Of a DNA stretch of 13,456 nucleotides, positions 13,367 through 13,456 are shown in pieces. The stretch is from assembly GCA_051648105.1 (NCBI GenBank), contig JBOFEN010000015.1:1-13456 (forward strand). The letters are read 5' to 3'. The first letter of the stretch is position 1. Every line of letters begins with the position of its first letter. A program made the translations under genes and the position numbers. A model generated the notes under the pieces. The model saw nothing but the letters and a program-made list of their open reading frames with translations. It did not search any database and was not told the origin of the DNA. Source of the DNA: UBA7332 sp051648105. Its GTDB lineage: Bacteria > Bacteroidota > Bacteroidia > Bacteroidales > UBA7332.

Positions 13367-13456
13367 ATGCATAAAAATGAAAAGAGAAAAAAACATTCTG
13401 ATGCTGATCGTCTACGATATATGCATATGATTGAAGATGGAATGTCTATCAATTCA
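13367..13456 (+). CDS. IS3-family transposase OrfA, N-terminal part
   Basis: Thirty codons are visible before the window ends. The product begins MHKNEKRKKHSDADRL, a basic N-terminus, followed by RYMHMIEDGMSINS, which fits the first helices of the helix-turn-helix in IS150-group OrfA proteins (R-x-x-x-x-x-I-x-x-G-x-S-x-x). The position just inside the IS left end supports it. The family is moderately sure; the short fragment alone would not decide it. Confidence 0.7.
   Translation, partial: MHKNEKRKKHSDADRLRYMHMIEDGMSINS

Larger units (their letters stand above)
13321..13456 (+). mobile_element. IS3-family (IS150-group) insertion sequence, left end
   Basis: The element starts with TGAAGTGAACCCCGAAAGTT, which closely resembles the terminal inverted repeats of IS150-group elements (TG-x-x-x-TGA-C-CCC-x-AAAGTT-x-GAC). 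It contains an end-proximal hairpin and the start of a transposase OrfA. The right end, OrfB and target duplication lie outside the window. Confidence 0.75.

Noticed and set aside
1..13456. CRISPR array, tRNA, rRNA or tandem repeat arrays
   Set aside because: No regularly spaced direct repeats, cloverleaf or rRNA-like segments were seen on either strand.

Overview
The window reads as AT-rich chromosomal DNA from a member of the Bacteroidota, most likely Bacteroidales. The evidence is the block dapB - lepB - degenerate second lepB - WbqC family, a DUF2851 protein, Bacteroidota-type promoter elements (TAnnTTTG, with a matching upstream TTTG at guaB), weak or absent Shine-Dalgarno sites, and an IS150-group IS3 element start. 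I cannot name a genus.

Layout. Positions 1-711 hold the 3' part of a thioredoxin-fold protein of the TlpA/AhpC type that has no cysteines in the visible part; it runs tail-to-tail into the next block with a 26-bp overlap. Positions 686-4186 (minus strand) are a tight operon: dapB (lysine/peptidoglycan precursor), lepB (active signal peptidase I), a LepB paralog that lacks both catalytic residues, and a WbqC-family protein. A DUF2851 gene diverges from it (4291-5562). Positions 5571-8745 (minus) are a four-gene operon for a CMP-activated nonulosonic acid: a GT42/DUF115-like putative glycosyltransferase, an SpsF-like cytidylyltransferase, a NeuB-family synthase and a KdsC-like HAD phosphatase. 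Diverging from it is a Wzx-type flippase (8796-10223). Together these look like a small surface-glycan module: synthesis, dephosphorylation, CMP activation, transfer, and export of a lipid-linked unit. No aminosugar epimerase is present, so the sugar-phosphate substrate probably comes from general metabolism.

A 26-bp hairpin (10248-10307) separates the convergent flippase gene from a peroxide-response pair on the minus strand: glutathione peroxidase (10829-11311) and the organic-peroxide sensor OhrR (10330-10773), with a palindrome in front of ohrR that could be its operator.

The most interesting stretch is the 468-bp gap between gpx and guaB (11312-11779). It contains two perfect DnaA boxes, two one-mismatch boxes, and a 30-bp almost pure A/T tract, and it lies where gene direction switches from mostly minus (left) to plus (guaB). 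This is a credible candidate replication origin (oriC), not proven here. guaB (11780-13258) follows with a good two-box promoter. Just after guaB, the left end of an IS3/IS150-group element begins at 13321 and runs off the window; it appears to have landed in the guaB terminator.
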